Shown here one piece after another: positions 1 through 4,874 of a stretch of DNA of 9,244 nt. The position numbers and the translations under genes are program-made. A model generated the notes under the pieces. The model saw only the letters and a list, made by a program, of their open reading frames with translations. It made no database searches and was not told where the DNA came from. The DNA is from Phycisphaerae bacterium (GTDB taxonomy: Bacteria > Planctomycetota > Phycisphaerae > UBA1845 > PWPN01). The DNA lies in NCBI GenBank assembly GCA_026647385.1, contig JAPKGY010000068.1, forward strand, positions 1 through 9,244. Reading direction: 5' to 3'. Within the stretch, counting starts at the first letter, position 1. Every line of letters begins with the position of its first letter.

Positions 1-36
1 TTGCTCCAACTCTGCCGCGCTTCCTTTGGGTCGCAT
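1..36 (-). CDS. Start of a gene, probably IS630-type transposase (partial)
   Basis: Only the first 12 codons are inside the window, reading MRPKGSAAELEQ from an ATG at 36-34 and continuing past the left edge. A perfect Shine-Dalgarno (AGGAGGT, 50-44) lies 7 bases before the ATG, so the start is well supported. From memory, N-termini of the form MRPKGs/t-a-e-L-E are common in winged-helix/IS630-type transposase first domains of planctomycetes, where a helix-turn-helix follows. That family call is inference from 12 residues only. Another DNA-binding protein or an unrelated gene cannot be excluded. No terminal inverted repeat could be identified between this start and the tRNA terminator. Confidence 0.4.
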   Translation of the reverse strand, partial: MRPKGSAAELEQ

Positions 37-43
37 GGGATAG

Positions 44-50
44 ACCTCCT
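44..50 (-). promoter_or_regulatory. Ribosome binding site of the left-edge gene
   Basis: AGGAGGT on the minus strand, 7 bases before the ATG at 36. It is the strongest Shine-Dalgarno in the window and is the main reason for accepting a real gene start so close to the edge. Confidence 0.75.
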
Positions 51-150
51 GTCATTCCCGTACCCAGAATACATCGGCAGATTGACGACTGAGACATTAA
101 CCATACGATGATCAATAAGCCGGAACAGTTCCGCTCGGGTTGCGGAGCAC

Positions 151-186
151 AAAAAGGCGGCCCCCTCAGGGGACACTTTGGCGCCT
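151..186 (-). terminator. Rho-independent terminator of the tRNA-Arg gene
   Basis: Read on the minus strand, an outer stem AGGCG/CGCCT (186-182 with 159-155) encloses an inner hairpin CCCC-TGA-GGGG (172-169 with 165-162). The run TTTTT (155-151) overlaps and follows the 3' arm. It begins 22 bases after the 3' end of the tRNA, which is where a terminator is expected. On the plus strand no T-run follows, so it should act only in the minus direction. Confidence 0.75.
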
Positions 187-207
187 CACAGGCACCGCGA
201 ACCCCAC

Positions 208-281
208 CGCGCCGGGCAGGACTCGAACCTGCGACCGCGGGATTAGAAATCCCGTGCTCTCTCCAACTGAGCTACCGGCGC
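208..281 (-). tRNA. tRNA-Arg, anticodon UCU
   Basis: A complete cloverleaf of 74 bases can be drawn on the minus strand. The acceptor stem GCGCCGG/CCGGCGC is perfect (7 bp) with discriminator G. The D arm is GCTC/GAGC with loop AGTTGGAGA, and the anticodon stem is CGGGA/TCCCG with loop TTTCTAA. The variable region has five bases, and the T arm is GCAGG-TTCGAGT-CCTGC. Loop positions 34-36 are TCT, which reads AGA (and possibly AGG) arginine codons. The 3' CCA is not encoded, so it must be added by CCA-adding enzyme. AGA is a rare codon in such a GC-rich genome, so this is a low-use but essential isoacceptor. It has its own promoter upstream and terminator downstream, which suggests a single-gene transcript. 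Confidence 0.95.
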
Positions 282-294
282 TCCGGCCACGATC

Positions 295-323
295 ATCATA
301 CGTCGAACGCATCTCCCCCACAA
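295..323 (-). promoter_or_regulatory. Likely sigma70-type promoter of tRNA-Arg
   Basis: On the minus strand TTGTGG (323-318), a 17-base spacer and TATGAT (300-295) match the -35/-10 pattern. The -10 has 5 of 6 consensus bases and the -35 only 3 of 6. Transcription would begin near 288, about 7 bases before the mature tRNA 5' end. Position and spacing support it; no experimental evidence. Confidence 0.5.
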
Positions 324-359
324 TTCGTATCGGTCCGACGGGCATTGAAGCCGCAGGCA

Positions 360-406
360 GGGCCCCCGCGTCAGAGGGTGCCTCCGCAAAAACCGGGCGG
401 GGGCTC
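360..406. repeat. Inverted repeat with nested hairpin
   Basis: GCCCCCGC (362-369) and GCGGGGGC (397-404) are perfectly complementary. A G-T wobble and one further G-C pair extend the stem to 360-406. The loop holds a second small hairpin, GAGG-GTG-CCTC (374-384), and an A-run (388-392). In the minus direction the A-run becomes TTTTT but lies inside the large loop, so this is not a classical terminator. GC-rich DNA makes chance stems common; the 10-pair stem is only moderately convincing. Confidence 0.4.
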
Positions 407-476
407 CGGTCGGTATTCCGGCGGACCCGGCTGGCCGACTCAGGAGGTCGAACGGTCCGCAGGCCTCCACGCGCCC

Positions 477-586
477 CCTGCTCGGTGCGGGGTCGATCGC
501 AGGGTGCTTGTTGGCTGTTCCCCTACCGACGTTTACGGTCTCTAGCAGCCGGCCCTCGGACAAGCACGTTCGACCAGCACCCCAGG
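477..586. ncRNA. Rod-like imperfect palindrome, candidate structured RNA or DNA element
   Basis: A chain of complementary blocks folds this stretch into one long hairpin. From outside in the pairs are 477-480/583-586, 484-488/577-581, 491-496/570-575, 504-511/560-567 (GTGCTTGT/ACAAGCAC), 513-517/546-550 (GGCTG/CAGCC), and apical 525-528/536-539. About 32 pairs are nested in order with short internal loops, far more than the neighbouring non-coding DNA shows. It lies between the tRNA promoter and the lipoprotein promoter and no credible gene covers it. I could not match it to SRP RNA, 6S RNA, tmRNA or RNase P motifs. The transcribed strand is unknown, and a DNA-level palindrome such as a small non-autonomous mobile element is an equal alternative. 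Confidence 0.45.
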
Positions 587-599
587 ACAAAGTTATGAT
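570..599 (+). promoter_or_regulatory. Possible promoter of the small lipoprotein gene
   Basis: TCGACC (570-575), an 18-base spacer and TATGAT (594-599) resemble a sigma70 promoter, with 4/6 and 5/6 consensus matches. Transcription would start near 606 and leave a leader of about 100 bases before the ATG at 706. The -35 box overlaps the 3' arm of the rod-like palindrome, so anything binding or folding there could affect it. Confidence 0.4.
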
Positions 600-705
600 A
601 CGCCGGCGTTCACCGATGCGAGCGGGGATTGAGCGGGCAGCCCGGCCTCTGCGCCTTGGTGGGATCGGCCGGAAGAAACGCTCGGTGCGTCACAGGGGGA
701 ACATC

Positions 706-870
706 ATGAAACAGATCTGTGCTGCTCTGGTCATTACGGCGGGTTTGTGGCTCGTCACCGGATGCAATGCCCAGGCGACCTCCGACGGGACGACCGCGTC
801 GCTGGGCGAACGGCTCCAGAGCCTTGTATTCGATTTCGGCAGACAGGCGTTGGCGGCATTCCTGTTCTGA
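706..870 (+). CDS. Small secreted lipoprotein of unknown function (54 aa)
   Basis: No specific family was recognised. The ATG at 706 is preferred over longer upstream options because AGGGGGA (694-700) lies 5 bases before it and translation from here gives a textbook lipoprotein signal peptide. That peptide has M-K-Q at the N-terminus, a hydrophobic stretch at residues 4-17, and the lipobox V-T-G-C with the lipidated Cys at residue 20. The mature part is only 35 residues: a Ser/Thr/Gly-rich linker (about 22-32) and a C-terminal segment from about residue 33 (LGERLQSLVFDFGRQ then ALAAFLF) that could form an amphipathic helix ending in hydrophobic and aromatic residues. It would be anchored in the inner or outer membrane facing the periplasm. 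The gene seems monocistronic, with its own possible promoter upstream and hairpins downstream. Confidence 0.7.
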   Translation: MKQICAALVITAGLWLVTGCNAQATSDGTTASLGERLQSLVFDFGRQALAAFLF

Positions 871-906
871 CCCCGCGCATCGGCTGACACTCGGAATCGA
901 AGATCG

Positions 907-943
907 GCGGGCTCCGCCCGCGGAGTCCGAATGGAGCCATTCG
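907..943 (+). terminator. Two tandem hairpins after the lipoprotein gene, possible weak terminator
   Basis: GCGGGC-TCC-GCCCGC (907-921) and CGAATG-GAGC-CATTCG (928-943) are two perfect 6-bp hairpins starting 37 bases after the lipoprotein stop. No T-run follows directly, so they are not a standard intrinsic terminator. They could protect the mRNA 3' end or assist Rho-dependent termination. The rest of 944-1100 shows T-rich patches but no gene. Confidence 0.35.
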
Positions 944-1103
944 ATTCAAGGTGTCGCCTCTGGGACGCACATAATGGCATCCTGAATCCCTTTGTCTTTT
1001 CCAATCCTCCCCCTGCGATTCGGACGATGCCAGGTTTAGCGTCGCCTCGTACCCGTTTTTCACATTTCCGGGTCCCATAACAAGTTTTTTCCTTGCGTGC
1101 GCG

Positions 1104-1132
1104 TTGACTCGGCGGAGGCGTTCGCGTATGGT
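1104..1132 (+). promoter_or_regulatory. Sigma70-type promoter of the PEP-CTERM gene
   Basis: TTGACT (1104-1109), a 17-base spacer and TATGGT (1127-1132) give a good -35 (5/6) and acceptable -10 (4/6) at ideal spacing. The start of transcription would fall near 1139, exactly where a 25-base tandem duplication begins, leaving a leader of roughly 58 bases before the ATG at 1197. A second AT-rich box, TATAAG (1135-1140), is too far from the -35 to be its partner. Confidence 0.55.
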
Positions 1133-1139
1133 TCTATAA

Positions 1140-1189
1140 GAGTCGCGGTTTGCCATGGGTTTTGGAGTCGCGGTTTTCCATATTGGGGA
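1140..1189 (+). repeat. 25-base imperfect tandem duplication in the PEP-CTERM leader
   Basis: Two adjacent copies (1140-1164 and 1165-1189) both begin GAGTCGCGGTTT, have one differing base, then CCAT. Their first 17 bases agree at 16 positions and the 3' parts diverge. The duplication sits between the predicted transcription start and the Shine-Dalgarno, which makes it a possible operator, protein-binding leader or recent slip duplication. The second copy runs into the ribosome binding site. Confidence 0.6.
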
Positions 1190-1193
1190 AGGA
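1185..1193 (+). promoter_or_regulatory. Ribosome binding site deciding the PEP-CTERM start
   Basis: GGGGAAGGA just before ATG 1197. The GGGGA part is at ideal 7-base spacing. It argues against the in-frame ATG at 1155, which lies in the tandem duplication and would add 14 non-signal-like residues. Confidence 0.65.
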
Positions 1194-1196
1194 ACC

Positions 1197-1901
1197 ATGA
1201 AAGCTGTTGTTTCGACGGCGTGTCCGTCTGCGCTTCTCTGCGGTCGCGTCGCGCTCGGCATGACGCTCCTTCTGGGCCTCGGCGCGGCCCAGCTCGAGGC
1301 TGCTTTCCTGTTCAGCGTTCCGATCGAGTCGACGCCGGAGACGTCCACCGAGAACACCGGCGTATCGGCCCTGATTACTCTCGATCTCGTTACCACCGCG
1401 ACGGGCTACGCGCTGGATCTCACGCTGGCCAACACGACGCCGCCGGAGATCGGCTCTCGCTTGACGGGTGTCGGCATCGAATGGCCCGATGCTCTCGGCG
1501 CTCTGCCGGTCTTCGCCGCCGGCGGAACGAGCACCTATTTTGACCGGCTCGATTACAACGTCTCCGTGAGCCCCGGCTGGATGAATGCGCCGGGCGGATA
1601 CGACGTAATCATCACCAGCGACGGGAACTTCGAGGGCGGCAGTGTGCAGGGGGCGCCCAAGGCCGGCGAGGCGCAGCAGGTTCGACTGGTTTTGGCGAGC
1701 ACGATTCTGACCTTCGATCAGATCAAGGACGAGTTCGTATCGCTCTACAAGGGGGGCGCCGGCGACGAATCGCACACGATCGCGCGATTCCAGGCGGTCG
1801 GCCCGAACGGGGCGCTGTCCGACAAGGTGATGGCCCCCGAGCCGGCCACGATCGCCCTGCTCGCGGTGGGAACGATCCTCCTCCGCCGGAGGCGCCGGTA
1901 A
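1197..1901 (+). CDS. PEP-CTERM sorting domain protein (234 aa)
   Basis: A secreted protein with an N-terminal signal peptide (residues 1 to about 35, hydrophobic core GMTLLLGLGAA) and a C-terminal sorting signal. PEP is at residues 214-216, followed by a hydrophobic helix (about 217-229) and five arginines at the very end. In the known PEP-CTERM/exosortase system the tail is cut by a membrane exosortase, and the protein is passed to the outer surface or exopolysaccharide matrix. The central part (about 40-205) is Thr/Gly/Asp-rich with predicted beta strands (ITLDLVTTATGYALDLTLAN, 60-79) and contains no catalytic motif that I recognise, so its own role is unknown. The start was chosen for the RBS and the signal peptide. 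The gene stands alone with its own promoter and converges on the phosphoesterase gene. No exosortase gene is in the window. Confidence 0.85.
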   Translation: MKAVVSTACPSALLCGRVALGMTLLLGLGAAQLEAAFLFSVPIESTPETSTENTGVSALITLDLVTTATGYALDLTLANTTPPEIGSRLTGVGIEWPDALGALPVFAAGGTSTYFDRLDYNVSVSPGWMNAPGGYDVIITSDGNFEGGSVQGAPKAGEAQQVRLVLASTILTFDQIKDEFVSLYKGGAGDESHTIARFQAVGPNGALSDKVMAPEPATIALLAVGTILLRRRRR

Positions 1902-1962
1902 GACTGAACACCCAATGGTCGCTTAGACAACTGATCGCTCGCGTGCACTGGGGCACCGTAAC

Positions 1963-2010
1963 GCCAAGGGGCCGCGGGCTTCAGGTCACCGCGCGGCCCC
2001 TCGTCTTGGC
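1963..2010. terminator. Strong hairpin between the convergent genes
   Basis: GGGGCCGCG (1968-1976) pairs perfectly with CGCGGCCCC (1992-2000) around a 15-base loop. An outer GCCAA/TTGGC stem (1963-1967 with 2006-2010) closes it after a small bulge. The element lies 61 bases beyond the PEP-CTERM stop and covers the last codons and the TGA (1983-1981) of the phosphoesterase. It has no T-run on either strand, so it is a likely shared stop or mRNA 3'-end stabiliser rather than a standard intrinsic terminator. Confidence 0.45.
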
Positions 2011-2946
2011 CGGCGTCCCACGATCATGCACGGCCATGGCGTCGATCGGTCGCCAGGTCAGCCGCCGACACTCCCCATGCCGCGAGCGATCGCCGTCCAG
2101 TGCCCGCAATTCCAGGTCACACCCGTGCCGGTCCAGCCGGGCTCGTATCCAGCCCAACGGCTGCTCCTGCGAAGCGGTATAAGCAACAGCCGGCAGTTCG
2201 ATGAAATGGATTCCCTCCACGACATGGAATGCGAACCGGTGGCTGTGGCCCTGGAACACAGCCTTGACCTGCGGCCGGGCACACAGCAGAGGTCTAAACT
2301 CTTCCCAATCGAGCAACTGCCGGCCGCCGCCGCTCGTGTTGTGGTGCATGAATAGAACGCAAGGCCGATCGGACGACCAATCCAGTTCCCTGCTCAACCA
2401 GTTCCGCTGTTCCGCGCCGAGTTCACCCGGCGTATAGTTGGGGCGGATCAGGCTGTCCAGCATGAAGAGTCGCACTCCGCCGCTGTCCATCAGGGCGACG
2501 TGTCGTCCATGCAAGGGTTGTGTCGACGAATCCGCATGGATCGCCTGCAGCAGATGCTCGCGATGGTCGTGATTGCCGAGGACAAGGTGCAGGTTGATCC
2601 CCGCCGCCCGCGCCGGCTGAAGCAACCTCAGCAAGAGAGCGTAATCCTTCGGGCGTCCGTCCCGGTAAGCCAGGTCGCCGTCGATCAGCAGGTCCGCGGG
2701 CCGAGGCCGACGGGTCAGCACGTCGTCGATGACCCGCTCCAATCGTTCGCGGATCCTGGCGGTCATGTCGCCGGCCACACCGGTGCCGTCGACGTGCGTG
2801 TCGGAAAGCAACGCCCAGTCGGCCGGGGATTCGCATGCCCCTCCGCCGGTCCGGAGCGCCCGCCCGCAACCGGGCAGAAGAACCGCGGTTCCCAGCAGCC
2901 CGACCTGCCGGAGGAACAACCGGCGGGACACAATCGGCGAGGCCAT
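1981..2946 (-). CDS. Tat-exported, putatively lipidated metallophosphoesterase (321 aa)
   Basis: A calcineurin-like metallophosphoesterase with all usual metal-binding blocks: D-T-H (49-51), G-D-L (90-92), G-N-H-D (124-127), a His pair (201-202), and G-H-S-H (233-236). These bind two metal ions that hydrolyse phosphomono- or diesters. The arrangement resembles the CpdA/Icc type of cyclic-nucleotide phosphodiesterase, but the substrate cannot be read from sequence. The N-terminus carries S-R-R-L-F-L (7-12), a twin-arginine motif, then a hydrophobic stretch ending L-P-G-C with Cys27, so export folded via Tat and lipidation is likely. That would place it in the periplasm rather than the cytoplasm, unlike CpdA. 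The ATG follows AGGAG (2959-2955) by 8 bases, and the trpS stop lies only 15 bases upstream, so it is the last gene of the M50-trpS operon. Confidence 0.85.
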   Translation of the reverse strand: MASPIVSRRLFLRQVGLLGTAVLLPGCGRALRTGGGACESPADWALLSDTHVDGTGVAGDMTARIRERLERVIDDVLTRRPRPADLLIDGDLAYRDGRPKDYALLLRLLQPARAAGINLHLVLGNHDHREHLLQAIHADSSTQPLHGRHVALMDSGGVRLFMLDSLIRPNYTPGELGAEQRNWLSRELDWSSDRPCVLFMHHNTSGGGRQLLDWEEFRPLLCARPQVKAVFQGHSHRFAFHVVEGIHFIELPAVAYTASQEQPLGWIRARLDRHGCDLELRALDGDRSRHGECRRLTWRPIDAMAVHDRGTPAKTRGRAVT

Positions 2947-2961
2947 CGGAAGAACTCCTGG

Positions 2962-3939
2962 TTACGCCTTCGCTCGAACCAGACCGGTGACCTTGCGGAC
3001 CTCGCGCAGGGTCTCGGCCGCCACCTCGCGAGCCCGGCGCCCGCCCTCTACCAGAATGCGTTCGACCTCTTCCGGATGCTTCTCGAAATCCGCATGCCGC
3101 TTGCGGGCCTCGCCCAGCGTCTCGAGGTACAGCTCAACCAGCCGCTTCTTCACTTCGCCGTAACCCATGCCGCCCTTGCGATACCGCTCTTTCCAGTGTT
3201 TGATTTCCTCGGCGGAGGCCATCAGCTTGAGCAGCGCGAACACGTTGCACTGATTCGGGTCCTTCGGCTCCTCGACCGGAGTCGAGTCGGTCTTCATGGA
3301 CATGATTCGCTTCTTGGCCGTCTTCTCCGGGCAGAACAGCTCGATCGTATTGTCGTAGCTCTTGCTCATCTTGCGTCCGTCGATGCCGGGAATGACCGCC
3401 ACGTCGGATCCGATCATCGGCTCGGGCCGGACCAGCACGTCGCACTTGAAGGTCTGGTTGAACTTGGTCTGAATGTCCTGCGTCACCTCGATGTGCTGCT
3501 TCTGGTCCTGCCCGACCGGGACGAGATGGCTCTTGACGATCAGGATGTCGGCCGCCTGCAATACCGGGTAGGTAAACAAACCCGTGCTCGGCGTAATGCC
3601 CTGGGCGATCTTGTCCTTGTACGAGTGGCACCGCTGCAACAGCGCCATCGGCGTCACGCACGAGAGGATCCACGCCAACTCGCACACCTCGGGCACGTCC
3701 GTCTGCCGATAGAAAACCGTCTTGGCGGGGTCCAGCCCCAGAGCCAGATATCCCAGTGCGACGCCCCGCGTGTTCTCGACCATCCGTTTGTGGTCGTGCA
3801 CGCTGGTCAACGCATGATAATTCGCGATGAAGTAGAAACACTCGTGGCGGGCCTGCATTTCGATCTGCGGGCGCATCGCGCCGAAATAGTTCCCCAGGTG
3901 CAGTGCCCCCGACGGCTGAATACCCGACAATACGCGCAT
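2962..3939 (-). CDS. trpS: Tryptophanyl-tRNA synthetase (325 aa)
   Basis: Cytoplasmic class I aminoacyl-tRNA synthetase that charges tRNA-Trp using ATP. The opening MRVLSGIQPSGALHLGN contains the class I HIGH-like motif H-L-G-N (14-17). The ATP-binding KMSKS is intact at 190-194, preceded by P-G-I-D-G-R. TrpS landmarks are present: the Y-R-Q-T-D-V-P-E segment (77-84), T-Y-P-V-L-Q-A-A-D-I-L (123-133) and V-G-Q-D-Q-K-Q-H (142-149). Length is normal for the family (about 325-340). The ATG at 3939 was chosen because homology begins there and GAGG lies about 11 bases upstream; the open frame continues further up but has no TrpS-like sequence. It lies 38 bases after the M50 protease gene and 15 bases before the phosphoesterase. 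M50 protease followed by trpS is a common bacterial gene order. Confidence 0.97.
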   Translation of the reverse strand: MRVLSGIQPSGALHLGNYFGAMRPQIEMQARHECFYFIANYHALTSVHDHKRMVENTRGVALGYLALGLDPAKTVFYRQTDVPEVCELAWILSCVTPMALLQRCHSYKDKIAQGITPSTGLFTYPVLQAADILIVKSHLVPVGQDQKQHIEVTQDIQTKFNQTFKCDVLVRPEPMIGSDVAVIPGIDGRKMSKSYDNTIELFCPEKTAKKRIMSMKTDSTPVEEPKDPNQCNVFALLKLMASAEEIKHWKERYRKGGMGYGEVKKRLVELYLETLGEARKRHADFEKHPEEVERILVEGGRRAREVAAETLREVRKVTGLVRAKA

Positions 3940-3977
3940 GATCTGATCGTCCTCGAACCTGGTGATGCCACCCCGCC

Positions 3978-4643
3978 CTAAGCGACACCCGCCACATAGC
4001 GAAGGATCGCCGTTTTCACCGGCAGGATGATTGTGCTCAGTATAGCGATGCCGCTGGAGTTCTCGATGAGCACCAATCCCAGAATAATAAACGGGCCGTA
4101 CGGCGCCATTCCCGCAAACCGTTCCTGGTTGGCCGGGGCCATGGACTGCATGGCGATGTGGAAGCCGTCGAGCGGAAACAACGGCAGAAGATTGAACACC
4201 GCCAGCCCGGCGTTGAGCACCACGCCATACCAGCACAGCAGCGTCAGCACATAGACGAACTGATCGATCTGTGGATTCTCCCCGCGCGTCACGCTCTCGG
4301 TCCAGAAGAGCACCCCCCGCAACGCCAGGCCGAACAGAACCGCCTGGAGCAGATTGCTCAGCGGCCCGGCGGCCGTCGCCACCAGCATGCCCTTCTGGGG
4401 GTGGTAGAAATTCAGCGCGTTGATCGGCACGGGCTTGGCCCAGCCGATGGGCGCGAACAGCAGACAGATCGTCCCCAACGGGTCCAGATGCCGAAGCGGG
4501 TTCAGACTCACCCGCCCGAGCCGGTAGGCCGTCGGGTCCCCCATCCGGTAGGCGAAATAGGCGTGACAGAACTCATGGACGGTCAGCGCAAACAAAACGA
4601 CCGGAAGGCGGATGGCCAAATCAACCCAGTTCAATTCCGACAC
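3978..4643 (-). CDS. Site-2 protease family zinc metalloprotease, M50 (221 aa)
   Basis: A small multi-pass membrane protease of the S2P/M50 family that cuts substrates within or beside the membrane. The zinc-binding H-E-F-C-H (residues 23-27) lies in the first membrane helix. The third ligand is in N-L-L-P-L-F-P-L-D-G (151-160, Asp159). G-W-A-K-P-V-P-I-N (67-75) is the typical conserved loop. Hydrophobic segments lie at about 10-32, 87-111, 128-150 and 183-208. No PDZ domain is present, as in the short stand-alone forms often found upstream of trpS. The natural substrate is unknown. Translation starts at GTG: GAGG (4653-4650) is 6 bases upstream and the first residues MSELNWVDL fit the family. 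It is the first gene of the minus-strand operon and is transcribed away from kdsC. Confidence 0.92.
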   Translation of the reverse strand: MSELNWVDLAIRLPVVLFALTVHEFCHAYFAYRMGDPTAYRLGRVSLNPLRHLDPLGTICLLFAPIGWAKPVPINALNFYHPQKGMLVATAAGPLSNLLQAVLFGLALRGVLFWTESVTRGENPQIDQFVYVLTLLCWYGVVLNAGLAVFNLLPLFPLDGFHIAMQSMAPANQERFAGMAPYGPFIILGLVLIENSSGIAILSTIILPVKTAILRYVAGVA

Positions 4644-4649
4644 GCTCCA

Positions 4650-4653
4650 CCTC
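4650..4653 (-). promoter_or_regulatory. Ribosome binding site deciding the GTG start of the M50 protease
   Basis: GAGG on the minus strand (within GAGGTGGAG), 6 bases before GTG 4643-4641. No ATG in a sensible place competes. Confidence 0.6.
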
Positions 4654-4862
4654 GCAGCCTCCCGGGGTATGCCGCCGGGGCCTGGCCGTCCGAAACCCTT
4701 CGGCCCCCGGCCAAAGGCCCCTTTCGGTACCCGCCCGGCGGTGCAAAGTCAAGCCACGCCGCGTGTTGCATCGCGATCGCTTGCAGTCCGGCGATGCCAC
4801 GAGGATACTACCCGGATGCGCGATCGAGGCTGGCGGCCGCCTCGGACCCGCGCCGTTTAGTC
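4654..4862. other. Divergent intergenic region with hairpins and candidate promoters
   Basis: This stretch separates the minus-strand M50-trpS operon from kdsC. It holds CCGAA-ACCC-TTCGG (4690-4703) and GGCC-AAA-GGCC (4709-4719), nested inside an outer CCGAAA/TTTCGG pair (4690-4695 with 4722-4727). All of this falls in the likely leader of the M50 operon. For the M50 side only a -35-like TTGACT (minus, 4752-4747) is visible, with no good -10 (TACCGA). No gene is supported here. Confidence 0.4.
4781..4809 (+). promoter_or_regulatory. Possible promoter of kdsC and the giant LptC-like gene
   Basis: TTGCAG (4781-4786), 17-base spacer, GATACT (4804-4809). Consensus matches are 3/6 and 4/6, so this is a modest candidate, supported mainly by spacing and by its position 60 to 70 bases before the TTG start. 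Confidence 0.35.
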
Positions 4863-4867
4863 GAGGG
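4863..4867 (+). promoter_or_regulatory. Ribosome binding site deciding the TTG start of kdsC
   Basis: GAGGG, 7 bases before TTG 4875. An in-frame stop (TGA 4869-4871) lies just upstream of the TTG, and the ATG at 4868 is in another frame, so TTG is the only start that keeps the whole domain. Confidence 0.7.
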
Positions 4868-4874
4868 ATGACTC

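Noticed and set aside
393..410. Minus-strand terminator ACCGG...CCGGT followed by TTTTT
   Set aside because: Only 5 pairs with a 9-base loop, lying upstream of the tRNA promoter with no gene that would end there; too weak to call.
477..586. 6S RNA or SRP RNA
   Set aside because: A TTCCCCTACCG stretch recalls 6S, but the element is too short and lacks the large central bubble and terminal stem. The SRP GGAA tetraloop with its flanking conserved bases is missing on both strands.
108..598. Overlapping open frames of 145-152 codons through the tRNA and palindrome region
   Set aside because: They run antisense through the tRNA gene and have no RBS or protein-like composition.
2500..3981. A 493-codon plus-strand open frame opposite trpS and the phosphoesterase
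   Set aside because: It lies antisense to two firmly identified genes, and its residues (Leu/Arg/Gln/His-rich) are typical of the antisense of GC-rich coding DNA.
3940..4236. An N-terminal extension of trpS into the M50 gene
   Set aside because: The added residues do not resemble TrpS and overlap the end of the M50 gene in another frame; the ATG at 3939 gives normal length and family start.
4158..4871. A 237-codon plus-strand open frame opposite the M50 protease
   Set aside because: Antisense of a clear membrane protease; no RBS or recognisable domain.
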